From NCBI GenBank assembly GCA_003649235.1, contig QMRG01000006.1:1-34781 (forward strand): a stretch of 34,781 nucleotides of DNA, read 5' to 3'. Made by a program: the position numbers and the translations under genes. The notes beneath the pieces are model-generated. The model was given only the letters and a program-made list of their open reading frames with translations, had not been told where the DNA came from and did no database searches. Source of the DNA: Thermoprotei archaeon. Its GTDB lineage: Archaea; Thermoproteota; Thermoprotei; Thermofilales; B69-G16. Below are positions 1 through 8,576 of this stretch, piece after piece. The first letter of the stretch is position 1; every line of letters begins with the position of its first letter.

Positions 1-1000
1 CTATTGTGAGAGCCTCTCCTTCGCAGTATAGAAAACTTAGATTAACGTTATCTGGAGCACGGCGTTCTCCGCTGGGTCCGTTAAGTATGACGTAAGGCAC
101 TCTATCCATTATGCCTTTAATCAGCATATCTCTCAGTTTTTTCATATGATTTATTTCTTCTTCAAAGTTTGCAAACCTAATCTCGGCCGCTTTAGCAAAA
201 CCTACTACTAAAGGAACGTTTTCAACTCCAGGCCAGTATTCTTGAGTACTCAGTTGTCCATAAATTATCTTCTCCAGCTTTACTCCCTCTTTTAGATATA
301 AGACGCCTACTCCTCTAGGTCCTTTAATTTTATGACTGCTGAGAGTTGCCATATCGAGATCCAGTTTTGTTAAATCTAGAGGTATTCTACCATATGCGTC
401 TACAACATCGCTATGGATTATAGTATCTGGGTTTTTATCACGAATTTTTTCTATGATCTCTCTTAGCTTTTGTATCGTTCCTATCTCATGGTTTACGTAT
501 CCAATACTTACTAGTACAGTATCGTTATCTACAAAACTCTCTAGAATATCCGAGTCTACGAAACCCTCATTATCTACTGGTACCTCTATTACTTTAAAAC
601 CTGCCTTCTCTAGTTCTTTTGCTGGAAATATTACGCTTAAGTGTTCTATTGCGGATACTATTATCTTCTTCCCTAGATGTTTATTTGCTCGAACCCCTCC
701 TAGAACGGCAAGATTGTTAGCCTCGGTGCCACTGTGCGTAAATATTAGATCTTGAGGACTTACGTTCAAAGTTTTGGCTATTAACTCCGAGGCTTTAGAA
801 AAAACCTCATATGCCTCCCATCCTGGTTTATTAGTTATAGATGGATGGCCGTATCCAATATCTCGGAAATAGGGTAGCATAGCCTCTATTACTTCTTTGA
901 GTACTCTCCCTGAATTTTCGCCGTCAAAATAGACTTCTCTCTTAGGCTTTCCATGGAATTTAATTAATTCTTCTACGCTTCTTAATGCACGTCCATCCAT
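1..1000 (-). CDS. Cysteine desulfurase (NifS/IscS-type, class V aminotransferase), C-terminus cut off by window edge
   Basis: Reverse-strand translation from ATG at 1000 (MDGRALRSVEELIKFHGKPKREVYFDGENSGRVLKEVIEAMLPYFRDIGYGHPS...THSGTEANNLAVLGG...SSHKIKGPRGVGVLYL) is open to position 1. It has the class V PLP fold pattern with the SSHKIKGPRGVG lysine motif. It is missing from the ORF track because no stop lies in the window. Confidence 0.9.
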   Translation of the reverse strand, partial: MDGRALRSVEELIKFHGKPKREVYFDGENSGRVLKEVIEAMLPYFRDIGYGHPSITNKPGWEAYEVFSKASELIAKTLNVSPQDLIFTHSGTEANNLAVLGGVRANKHLGKKIIVSAIEHLSVIFPAKELEKAGFKVIEVPVDNEGFVDSDILESFVDNDTVLVSIGYVNHEIGTIQKLREIIEKIRDKNPDTIIHSDVVDAYGRIPLDLTKLDLDMATLSSHKIKGPRGVGVLYLKEGVKLEKIIYGQLSTQEYWPGVENVPLVVGFAKAAEIRFANFEEEINHMKKLRDMLIKGIMDRVPYVILNGPSGERRAPDNVNLSFLYCEGEALTI

Positions 1001-1026
1001 GAATTTATCACACCATGTACTATATC

Positions 1027-1036
1027 ACAATGTTAT
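1027..1036. promoter_or_regulatory. Candidate operator ACAATGTTAT in the promoter of the first desulfurase
   Basis: Matches consensus ACAmTrTTAT seen in two other nearby promoters; overlaps a likely TATA box (TTTTATAA on the minus strand). Confidence 0.35.
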
Positions 1037-1121
1037 AAAAGGTTGCTGTTAGCTATTAACATACTGATTCTCAGGATTTAATTTTAAAATTGACATTAAA
1101 TTAAGAAAGCTATTTTAAAAT

Positions 1122-1391
1122 TTAGCTGAAAAGATCATCCAAGAATTCTTTTATCTTTTCTTCTTCAGGTCCTTTTATTATAGCTATTCTACCTTTAGGA
1201 GATAACATAAGAATACTACCCTTATATTCTCCGCGGATTAAAACTCCTTCTATGTTAACCAGAATTTTAATCTTTTTGAGTATTTTATCAAAAGCTTCGT
1301 CAATAACTTCTCTTCTAAGCTCTACTGTATAGCTTCTAAGAGAAGCACAGCTCACTTTCACTTTCCTAACGTATTTATCTGAAATCCCCAC
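1122..1391 (-). CDS. Small conserved-looking hypothetical protein (89 aa)
   Basis: Clean ORF between two desulfurase genes, with its own upstream region and no antisense competitor. Confidence 0.6.
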   Translation of the reverse strand: MGISDKYVRKVKVSCASLRSYTVELRREVIDEAFDKILKKIKILVNIEGVLIRGEYKGSILMLSPKGRIAIIKGPEEEKIKEFLDDLFS

Positions 1392-1406
1392 TTTCGCCCC
1401 GACATC

Positions 1407-1427
1407 ACACTATTATTACACTATTAT
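1407..1427. promoter_or_regulatory. Tandem 10-bp direct repeat ACACTATTAT-t-ACACTATTAT in divergent promoter
   Basis: Direct reading: 1407-1416 and 1418-1427, 11-bp period. Confidence 0.45.
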
Positions 1428-1440
1428 ATATTCATTATAG

Positions 1441-2694
1441 GTGGAGGATATGGCTTTAAACCCTTATAAGTTAAGGAAGGACTTCCCTATCTTAAATAGG
1501 AAAATTAACGGTTATCCTTTAATATATTTTGACAATGCCGCTACTTCTCAAAAACCGATTCAAGTCATTGAAGCCATCAAGAAATTCTACGAGACTCATA
1601 ATGCGAATATTCATAGAGGCATGCATACTCTTAGCCAAGAAGCTTCTGATATGTACGACGAATCCAGAAGTAAGATAGCCAAATTCATCAATGCCGAAGA
1701 AGAAGAAATAATATTTGTTAGAAGTACTACGGAAGCCATAAACTTCGTAGCCTGTACTTGGGCTCTAGAAAATATAGGCGAGGGAGAGGAGATAGTAATT
1801 AGCAGAATGGAACACCATAGCAATATACTGCCCTGGAGAATAGTTTCTAAGATCAAAAAAGCTAGGCTTAAAGTAGCGAATATATCCCCTGTTGGCAGTT
1901 TAGACTATGAAAATCTTCAAGAATTAATCACAGAAAAAACTAAGCTAATAGCAATAGTTCATGTATCCAATGTTCTAGGGACAATAAATGATTTAGAGAA
2001 AATAGTCAAGATGGCTCGTGAAGTCGATGCAAAGCTTCTAGTAGATGGCGCGCAAAGCGTACCGCATATGCCTGTAGATGTTAAGAAAATTGATGCGGAT
2101 TTTCTAGCTTTTAGCGGGCATAAGATGTTAGGTCCTACTGGCATTGGAGTTTTATATATGAAGAAAGAAATAGAGGAAGAGGTAGAACCCTTTTTTGGCG
2201 GTGGGGGAACAATAAGTGATGTAAACTGTAGAGAAGATGAATGTAGCGTTGAATGGGCCTCTATCCCTTTAAGATTTGAAGCTGGTACCCCAAATATAGC
2301 TGGCGTTATAGGCTTAGCAGCGGCAGTTGAATATCTTGATAAGGTAGGCATGGAGGCTATAAGAATTCATGAAGAAAAATTAACGAAAATAGCTCTTGAA
2401 AAACTAAGAGAGATGAAGAGAGTAAAAGTCTACGGGCTGAGAGAAGCTGAAAATAGAGCAGGAATAGTGACTTTTAACGTGGAAGGATTACATCCGCATG
2501 AAGTCGCATCGTTTCTTGATCAATACGGTATAGCCGTGAGAAGCGGACATCATTGCGCTTTGCCATTACATCGGGCTCTAGGAGCTTTCGATGGCACTGT
2601 ACGCGCTAGTTTCTATCTCTATAATACTATAGAGGAAGTAGAGTTTTTCATAGGGGAATTGAAAGAACTCATCTCCAAGTTTAGTATATCTTAA
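1441..2694 (+). CDS. sufS: Cysteine desulfurase, SufS/CsdA type
   Basis: YPLIYFDNAATSQKP, HRGMHTLSQEASDMYDESR, AFSGHKMLGPTGIGVLY and VRSGHHCALPLH (catalytic Cys) are hallmarks of SufS. GTG start at 1441 or ATG at 1450. Confidence 0.93.
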   Translation: MEDMALNPYKLRKDFPILNRKINGYPLIYFDNAATSQKPIQVIEAIKKFYETHNANIHRGMHTLSQEASDMYDESRSKIAKFINAEEEEIIFVRSTTEAINFVACTWALENIGEGEEIVISRMEHHSNILPWRIVSKIKKARLKVANISPVGSLDYENLQELITEKTKLIAIVHVSNVLGTINDLEKIVKMAREVDAKLLVDGAQSVPHMPVDVKKIDADFLAFSGHKMLGPTGIGVLYMKKEIEEEVEPFFGGGGTISDVNCREDECSVEWASIPLRFEAGTPNIAGVIGLAAAVEYLDKVGMEAIRIHEEKLTKIALEKLREMKRVKVYGLREAENRAGIVTFNVEGLHPHEVASFLDQYGIAVRSGHHCALPLHRALGAFDGTVRASFYLYNTIEEVEFFIGELKELISKFSIS

Positions 2695-3013
2695 ACTCGC
2701 TGATATCTCTTATCTTTCTACATATCCTACAGAGAGCTCCAGCTAATTCCTCCTCGCTTAAATTCTCTCTGTAAATAGCTTCTGTAAAGTCTTCTATATC
2801 TTTTAGAATTTCTCTATTTTTCTTTAGAATCGTTATAGCTTTAAAACCTCTCTTAGAATTTAGGTAATAGCTTATAGCGGCTTGAGTAGTCCCCATTTTT
2901 TTAGCTGCCTCTACTTGAGTTAAACCGTATTTTGATACCAATATGGAAGCTACGAGAGCTCTAACAGCTGGTATTACATACTTAGTGGCTAATTCACATC
3001 GCGTCCTTACCAT
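2681..3013 (-). CDS. Archaeal HTH transcriptional regulator (COG2522-like) with C-terminal CxxC
   Basis: Helix-turn-helix YGLTQVEAAKKMGTTQAAISYYLNSKRG; C-terminal LCRICRKI; N-terminal Cys6. Confidence 0.8.
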   Translation of the reverse strand: MVRTRCELATKYVIPAVRALVASILVSKYGLTQVEAAKKMGTTQAAISYYLNSKRGFKAITILKKNREILKDIEDFTEAIYRENLSEEELAGALCRICRKIRDISEFKIY

Positions 3014-3022
3014 ACCATCATT

Positions 3023-3038
3023 ATAACAACACTGTTAT
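3023..3038. promoter_or_regulatory. Perfect inverted repeat ATAACA-ACAC-TGTTAT upstream of HTH gene
   Basis: Located 10 bp upstream of the ATG of the HTH gene; contains ACACTGTTAT. Confidence 0.45.
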
Positions 3039-3146
3039 ATTAATCTATTCTAAACTAGAAATGTACTTACAAACTATGAGGTTATAACTTGTTGCAGTAT
3101 AGCCGGGTTTCCGTGCTACCAATCGGTATTACTTAGAACAGTAATG

Positions 3147-3155
3147 TATTTAAAT
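3147..3155 (+). promoter_or_regulatory. TATA box of ferredoxin-AOR operon
   Basis: TATTTAAAT centred about 26 nt upstream of the GTG start at 3177, consistent with a leaderless transcript. Confidence 0.55.
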
Positions 3156-3176
3156 GCTTTACAAATGTAGAAGTTT

Positions 3177-3590
3177 GTGGCGTCGAAAAATAAAAGATTG
3201 GATATAGTTGATGTTGATAGATGCGTTGGTTGTTTATCCTGTATGTTTGCTTGTGCTAGGAGGTTTGGAGAAGGAGGCTATGATAGGAGTGCTATAGCTA
3301 TTAGGAGTGCGGCAGGAGTGGAGAGAGGATTTGTAGTTATCGTATGCAGAGCTTGTAAAGATCCTCCTTGTGCTAAAGTATGCCCCGTTGGAGCTTTAAG
3401 CTTGAGGAAAGGAGGGGGAGTATATTTAAACCCGGCTAAGTGTATAGGATGCGGCTTCTGTAGAGAAGCTTGTCCTATAGGAGCTGTAATGTGGGACGAC
3501 GAATTGAACAAACCGATTATATGTACTCAGTGCGGATATTGCGTTAATTATTGCCCTCACGGAGTTATAGAATTAGTGGAGGTGGAATAA
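3177..3590 (+). CDS. Ferredoxin-like 4x[4Fe-4S] electron-transfer protein, AOR partner
   Basis: Four Cys clusters: CVGCLSCMFAC, CRACKDPPCAKVC, CIGCGFCREAC, CTQCGYCVNYC. Directly abuts the AOR gene. Confidence 0.9.
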   Translation: MASKNKRLDIVDVDRCVGCLSCMFACARRFGEGGYDRSAIAIRSAAGVERGFVVIVCRACKDPPCAKVCPVGALSLRKGGGVYLNPAKCIGCGFCREACPIGAVMWDDELNKPIICTQCGYCVNYCPHGVIELVEVE

Positions 3591-5345
3591 ATGCATCCTA
3601 AAGATACCCTTTCAAACGTGCTGTATATAGACTTAACGAGGAAGACTTACTGGGTAGAAAATAGAAAGGATTTGTTTGAGGAATATATAGGCGGAGCTGG
3701 TGTTGCGATAAATCTGCTAAGAGAAGAATGTCCTAGAGGAACCGACCCTCTGGGACCTGATAACCCAATAGTGTTCGCCGTGGGTCCCTTTACAGGTCTA
3801 TATCCTATAGCTTCTAAAACCGTAGCAATGTTTAAAAGTCCTTTAACCGGAAACCTGGGCGAAAGCCATGCTGGCGGTAGAAGCGCTATAGCCATCAGAA
3901 TGGCCGGCTACGGAGCTATAGTTATTAAAGGAGCTAGCGAAAAGCCTGTTTACATAGCCATTCATGGAGATAAAATATTTTTCAGAGATGCGTCCGCTCT
4001 CTGGGGCATTAAAAGCAGTCTAACTGTAGGTAGGATCATAAGGGAGAGAGAACTCGGAGCGGGAATAAGGACTATTATGAGGATAGGCAGAGCTGGAGAA
4101 AAATTAGTTAGATACGCGTGTGTAGTAACTGAGACTTATAGACATTTCGGCAGGTTAGGCTTGGGAGCTGTTTTTGGAAGCAAAAAGCTTAAAGCTTTAG
4201 TAGTTTCGGGGAGACGGACAATACCCGTTTCAGATAAGAAAGGATATAGAGAAGTGTATAAAGAGCTCTTCGATGCCATGGTTAAATCGCCTGCTATGAG
4301 GAAATATCATGACTTGGGAACCGCCGCTAATGTACTGCCTTTAAACGAACTCGGCGCGCTTCCAGTTAAAAATCTACAAGCTTCTAAATTTGAAAAGGCA
4401 AAAGAAATCTCTGGTGAAAATTTAGCAGAAAAATATCTAGGTCGCAGGCTTGCATGCGCTCATTGTCCGGTAGCTTGCATCCACCTAGCCGCTCTTAGAG
4501 AACCTTACGAAGATGAACCCTACTTCTATAAGACCACTTTCATTTCCTACGACTACGAGTTGATATATTCGCTGGGTAGCATGCTAGGTGTTGAAAACGC
4601 TGAAGATTTACTGAAAATCCTCGATGAAGTTGAGGTACTCGGCTTAGACGGTATAAGTAGCGGCGTTGCACTAGCTTGGGCTACTGAAGCGTTTGAGCGA
4701 GGATTGATAGGTGAAGAGGAAACCTTAGGTTTAAAACTAAGATGGGGAAACGTTGAAACCTATATCAAAGCATTGAGGTATATAGTCGCTCAACCCAATG
4801 AATTTTACCGTGTATTAGCTCGAGGAGTAGATTATGCCTCTAGAATTTATGGAGGTGAAGAATTCGCCTTAGCCTTTGGAGGTAATGAAATGGCGGGCTA
4901 TCATACAGGACCCACTGGCTACTTCGGGTTTTTAGCTGGTTCTAGGCATAGCCACTTGGACATGGGTGGATATAGTATCGATCAGAAAGTCCTTGGTAAG
5001 GAATTCACAATAGAAGAACTTGTAGATAGAGCTTTGAAAGAAGAAGAATGGAGACAAATACTGTCAAGTCTTGTAGTATGCTTCTTCGCTAGAGGTATAT
5101 ATAAGCCGGAGATGGTTGCTAAAGCCTTTAAACCTCTAGGATGGAAATTGAATGTAAAAGATTTAGAGGAGAAAGGGAAGATTATACATAGACTTAAGTA
5201 CGAGTTTAAGTATAGAGAAGGATTTTCGCTGGATAAATTGAAGATTCCAAAGAGAATATTTGAAGTTCCTACGCCTCATGGAATATTGAAAGAGGAAACT
5301 ATAAAAGAAATGATAGAGATATTTAAGAAAAAACTATCCACTTAA
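3591..5345 (+). CDS. aor: Aldehyde ferredoxin oxidoreductase family (tungstopterin) protein
   Basis: N-terminal YIGGAGVAINLL, GPFTGLYPIASKTVAMFKSPLTGNLGESHAGG, Fe-S ligands CAHCPVAC and a distal Cys in SSLVVCFFARG. Confidence 0.95.
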   Translation: MHPKDTLSNVLYIDLTRKTYWVENRKDLFEEYIGGAGVAINLLREECPRGTDPLGPDNPIVFAVGPFTGLYPIASKTVAMFKSPLTGNLGESHAGGRSAIAIRMAGYGAIVIKGASEKPVYIAIHGDKIFFRDASALWGIKSSLTVGRIIRERELGAGIRTIMRIGRAGEKLVRYACVVTETYRHFGRLGLGAVFGSKKLKALVVSGRRTIPVSDKKGYREVYKELFDAMVKSPAMRKYHDLGTAANVLPLNELGALPVKNLQASKFEKAKEISGENLAEKYLGRRLACAHCPVACIHLAALREPYEDEPYFYKTTFISYDYELIYSLGSMLGVENAEDLLKILDEVEVLGLDGISSGVALAWATEAFERGLIGEEETLGLKLRWGNVETYIKALRYIVAQPNEFYRVLARGVDYASRIYGGEEFALAFGGNEMAGYHTGPTGYFGFLAGSRHSHLDMGGYSIDQKVLGKEFTIEELVDRALKEEEWRQILSSLVVCFFARGIYKPEMVAKAFKPLGWKLNVKDLEEKGKIIHRLKYEFKYREGFSLDKLKIPKRIFEVPTPHGILKEETIKEMIEIFKKKLST

Positions 5346-5351
5346 TTTCTT

Positions 5352-6800
5352 TTATCCTTTTGTCACGCCTATAGGTCTGAGTCTAACCACTAAAGTTGCT
5401 ATACCTACTTCATGACTTACTTTGGCAACTCTATCCACATCTTTGTAAGCGTCAGGAGCCTCCTCGGCAACAACTCTCATACTGGCGGCTCTCACTACAA
5501 TACCATGCTTCTCCAAATCCCTCAATATCTGAGTAGCTCTAAAAGACCTAACCGCTGCCGCTCTGCTACGTAATCTCCCAGCTCCATGTGCTGTAGATCC
5601 AAACGTTATATCCATGGCGGAAGGTTTGCCTAGCAGTATATAAGATGCCGTACCCATGGAACCGGGTATTAGGACTGGTTGGCCTATATTCCTGTACTTC
5701 TTCGGTATTGCTGGATGCCCTGCTGGAAAAGCTCTTGTAGCGCCTTTTCTATGCACGTAGACTTTAGCTCTCCTCCCATCTACTTTATGTTCTTCTAGCT
5801 TTGCTATGTTGTGAGCAACATCATAAATTATATGCATATCTAGGTCATCTGCCATTTTTCTAAAAACGTGTTCAAAAGCTTGTCTCGTCCAATGCATTAT
5901 CATTTGCCTATTGGCCCATGCAAAGTTTGCGGCAGCAGACATTGCAGCAAAGTATTCTTCCGCTTCTTTGCTAGTTACTGGGACGCTCACTAACTCTCTA
6001 TCGGGTAGAGGCATTCTATAGCGTCTTACAGCGTGCTCCATAACTTTTAGATAGTCGCTGCAGACTTGATGGCCTAGTCCTCTACTGCCAGTATGTATCA
6101 TTACTGTTATCTGTCCTTCTTCGTATATTCCCATAAGCTTAGCGGCTTCTCTATTGTATATCTTATCTACGACTTGGATTTCGAGGAAGTGATTTCCGCT
6201 GCCGAGAGTGCCTAGCTGGTTTTTGCCTCTACTTTTCGCTCTATGGGATACCCTATCTGGATCTGCCGTCACCATATGTCCGTTTTCTTCTATATAGTCT
6301 CTATCCTCGGGCCATCCGTAGCCCTGGTCTATAGCCCAGTCTACTCCTTCGGCTAAAACTCTATCGAGCTCACTTATGCTTAAGCTGACCTTACCAGTTG
6401 ATCCTAAACCAGAAGGTACGTAGCGGAATAAGGTGTCTATGAGTTTTCTCAAATGTGGTTTAACATCTTCAAATGTTAAATTAGTTCTAAGTACTCTAAC
6501 TCCACAGTTTATATCGTAACCTACGCCTCCGGGACTTATCACTCCTTCTTCCGCATCGAAAGCTGCTACTCCACCTATCGGGAAACCGTATCCTTGATGA
6601 CCATCAGGTAGCACTATGGAATATTTATATATACCTGGCAAATGGGCAACATTTGCTGCTTGAACTAAGGTTAGATCACTTTTCATTTTGGCCAATAACT
6701 CTTCGTCAGCAAAAATGCGTGCTGGTACTTTCATTCCTCTTTTATATGATTGAGGAATTTCCCATATGTATTTGCCTATTCTTTTTAATGGCACATCCAT
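5352..6800 (-). CDS. rtcB: RNA-splicing ligase RtcB
   Basis: GGVGYDINCGVRVL, GSGNHFLEIQVV, HTGSRGLGHQVC, YDVAHNIAKLEEH, HRKGATRAFPAGHP and LIPGSMGTASYIL. No intein interruption. Confidence 0.97.
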   Translation of the reverse strand: MDVPLKRIGKYIWEIPQSYKRGMKVPARIFADEELLAKMKSDLTLVQAANVAHLPGIYKYSIVLPDGHQGYGFPIGGVAAFDAEEGVISPGGVGYDINCGVRVLRTNLTFEDVKPHLRKLIDTLFRYVPSGLGSTGKVSLSISELDRVLAEGVDWAIDQGYGWPEDRDYIEENGHMVTADPDRVSHRAKSRGKNQLGTLGSGNHFLEIQVVDKIYNREAAKLMGIYEEGQITVMIHTGSRGLGHQVCSDYLKVMEHAVRRYRMPLPDRELVSVPVTSKEAEEYFAAMSAAANFAWANRQMIMHWTRQAFEHVFRKMADDLDMHIIYDVAHNIAKLEEHKVDGRRAKVYVHRKGATRAFPAGHPAIPKKYRNIGQPVLIPGSMGTASYILLGKPSAMDITFGSTAHGAGRLRSRAAAVRSFRATQILRDLEKHGIVVRAASMRVVAEEAPDAYKDVDRVAKVSHEVGIATLVVRLRPIGVTKG

Positions 6801-6843
6801 TATACCACCAGTAGTGTAAGGTTTTATTGAGATATTAACATTT

Positions 6844-6860
6844 TTATACTTGAAGTATAA
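6844..6860. promoter_or_regulatory. 17-bp perfect palindrome TTATACTT-G-AAGTATAA in rtcB/mrp divergent region
   Basis: Direct reading. Confidence 0.4.
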
Positions 6861-7050
6861 TTTTATATTCTAAATATAATATATAGTTAAAAATATTATA
6901 TGAAAAATTTAAAAATCTCTTTATTATATTTAAAAATTTTAAGTTTATATCCTAACTGTTTTACATATTTTTAACGATTACTCGATTTTTGACGTATCTT
7001 AGAGTAATAAACAATTAAATTTAATACCTACCTTCAGGAATTAAGTTACC

Positions 7051-7887
7051 ATGTCAGAAAAAAGCATTGTATCTTTACAGAAAATTCGTGAAGTTATAAA
7101 GGAACGGATGAAGAACATTAAATACAAAATAATGGTTTTAAGCGGAAAAGGAGGAGTAGGTAAGAGCATGGTTACTGCAAATCTCGCTGTAGCGTTATCA
7201 TTGAAAGGCTATGATGTTGCTATTCTAGACGCTGATCTTCATGGTCCTACAATCCCGAAAATGTTTGGTATAGAAAATGAAACAATAACAGGTTTTTCTG
7301 CGGGAATAATTCCTGTTACTACTGGAAATAAGATAAGTATAGTTTCAATTGATTTTATGCTACCTAGTGAAGATACTCCAGTTGTTTGGCGTGGTCCTAT
7401 TAAAACTAAAGCTATAATGGAATTTCTCAGCTCAGTTGTATGGGGTTGTAAAGATTTTTTATTGATAGATCTACCTCCAGGTACTGGTGATGAAGCGTTA
7501 AGTATTGCTCAATTCATACCAAACGTAGATGGAGTTGTTATAGTAACTATTCCATCTCTAGTTTCTCAACACGTAGTTAGGAAAGCCATATCTTTCGCTC
7601 AAAAACTGGATATACCGATATTAGGCATTATTGAAAATATGTCGTATTTTCGATGCCCCCAATGTGGCCAAATTCATTACATATTTGGCGAGAAAGGAGG
7701 AGAAGCTATCGCAGAAGAAATGAACATCGATTTCCTAGGTGCTATTCCTATAGACCGTAGAATCGCCGAATGTTCTGATAGAGGAGAATCGTTTCTAGTT
7801 AAATACCCTGATTCCGAAATTGCTAAAAGTTTTATGAATATTGCTGAACAAATCATCAAGAAAGTAGAAAATAGAAAAAATGGATAA
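7051..7887 (+). CDS. Mrp/NBP35-type P-loop ATPase, Fe-S cluster carrier
   Basis: Deviant Walker A VLSGKGGVGKS, DLPPGTGDEALS and C-terminal CPQC motif. Confidence 0.94.
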   Translation: MSEKSIVSLQKIREVIKERMKNIKYKIMVLSGKGGVGKSMVTANLAVALSLKGYDVAILDADLHGPTIPKMFGIENETITGFSAGIIPVTTGNKISIVSIDFMLPSEDTPVVWRGPIKTKAIMEFLSSVVWGCKDFLLIDLPPGTGDEALSIAQFIPNVDGVVIVTIPSLVSQHVVRKAISFAQKLDIPILGIIENMSYFRCPQCGQIHYIFGEKGGEAIAEEMNIDFLGAIPIDRRIAECSDRGESFLVKYPDSEIAKSFMNIAEQIIKKVENRKNG

Positions 7888-7892
7888 ACGCG

Positions 7893-7968
7893 AATAGTAT
7901 AGTCGGCAAAGATATAAGTTTATATTTCTCTTTGCAGCTCTACGGCATTTCCCGTAATACTATTTTTT
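7893..7968 (+). ncRNA. Candidate structured RNA: three-way junction followed by T-run
   Basis: P1 AATAGTAT(7893-7900)/ATACTATT(7957-7964); P2 GCAAAG-ATATA(7906-7916)/TATAT(7921-7925)...CTTTGC(7930-7935); P3 TACGG(7941-7945)/CCGTA(7952-7956); then TTTT. Confidence 0.5.
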
Positions 7969-8022
7969 CAGAAGTACAGGCAAAAATCCCATATATACTG
8001 GAGCTCGCAGTTGATATTATAT

Positions 8023-8039
8023 TTTATACAATGTATAAA
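8023..8039. promoter_or_regulatory. 17-bp perfect palindrome TTTATAC-AAT-GTATAAA upstream of HTH gene
   Basis: Direct reading; it lies about 35 bp upstream of the start at 8075 and may overlap the promoter. Confidence 0.4.
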
Positions 8040-8074
8040 TTTATAGTATGACAATAATTATAGCGGTGATATAA

Positions 8075-8530
8075 TTGAGGATTAGAGTTAGGCGAAGAAT
8101 TACTATCGAGGAGTTGTGGAAGATTATTAATGAATATGAGTATTCTTTCGGTACTCCCGACAGGCTAAGACGCGAACTCTTAGTTTCACAAGATGAAAAA
8201 CTAAAGGGTAAGTTAGACGAATGGATCAATGCATTAAATGCTCTTAGAGAATATGAGGAAGATGGAGAGGAGAATTTTATTAAAGAAGAAGAAGTAGATC
8301 CTGCTGTAGTTAGAAGGCTATTGACCGATAATATGGTTAAGCTTTTGAAAGAGATTGAAAATGGAGTTGCTTCGATAAGCGAATTAGCTAGGAAAGTTAG
8401 ACGTTCAGTTCCCAATGTGTACAGTGATCTTCAGTTTCTGTATAGAAATGGATTTTTAGGTTTTCAGAAAAGAGGGAAGCATGTAGTACCCTATCTACTA
8501 TTAGAGGAGGTTATAATAGACTTTCGCTAA
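8075..8530 (+). CDS. Winged-helix/HTH domain protein (putative transcriptional regulator)
   Basis: ISELARKVRRSVPNVYSDLQFLYRNGFLGFQKRGKHVVPYL resembles an ArsR/MarR-like wHTH. TTG start. Confidence 0.75.
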   Translation: MRIRVRRRITIEELWKIINEYEYSFGTPDRLRRELLVSQDEKLKGKLDEWINALNALREYEEDGEENFIKEEEVDPAVVRRLLTDNMVKLLKEIENGVASISELARKVRRSVPNVYSDLQFLYRNGFLGFQKRGKHVVPYLLLEEVIIDFR

Positions 8531-8576
8531 TGAACGGCAAGCCGTTAGAATTATATGTGTGTTAATAGTTTAATCC

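Noticed and set aside
453-755. 100-aa plus-strand ORF
   Set aside because: Antisense to the clearly coding cysteine desulfurase on the minus strand; Ser-rich composition typical of a shadow ORF.
1611-2351. Minus-strand ORFs of 81 and 130 aa inside sufS
   Set aside because: Fully antisense to a well-supported CDS, no domain.
3278-3895. Minus-strand ORFs inside ferredoxin and AOR genes
   Set aside because: Antisense shadows of strongly conserved genes.
7893-7968. Calling the three-way junction a tRNA
   Set aside because: No T-loop GTTCRA consensus, no D arm, no plausible anticodon loop and no CCA or standard acceptor features.
8041-8415. 124-aa minus-strand ORF
   Set aside because: Ser/Leu-rich antisense shadow of the HTH gene; the plus frame has recognisable wHTH sequence.
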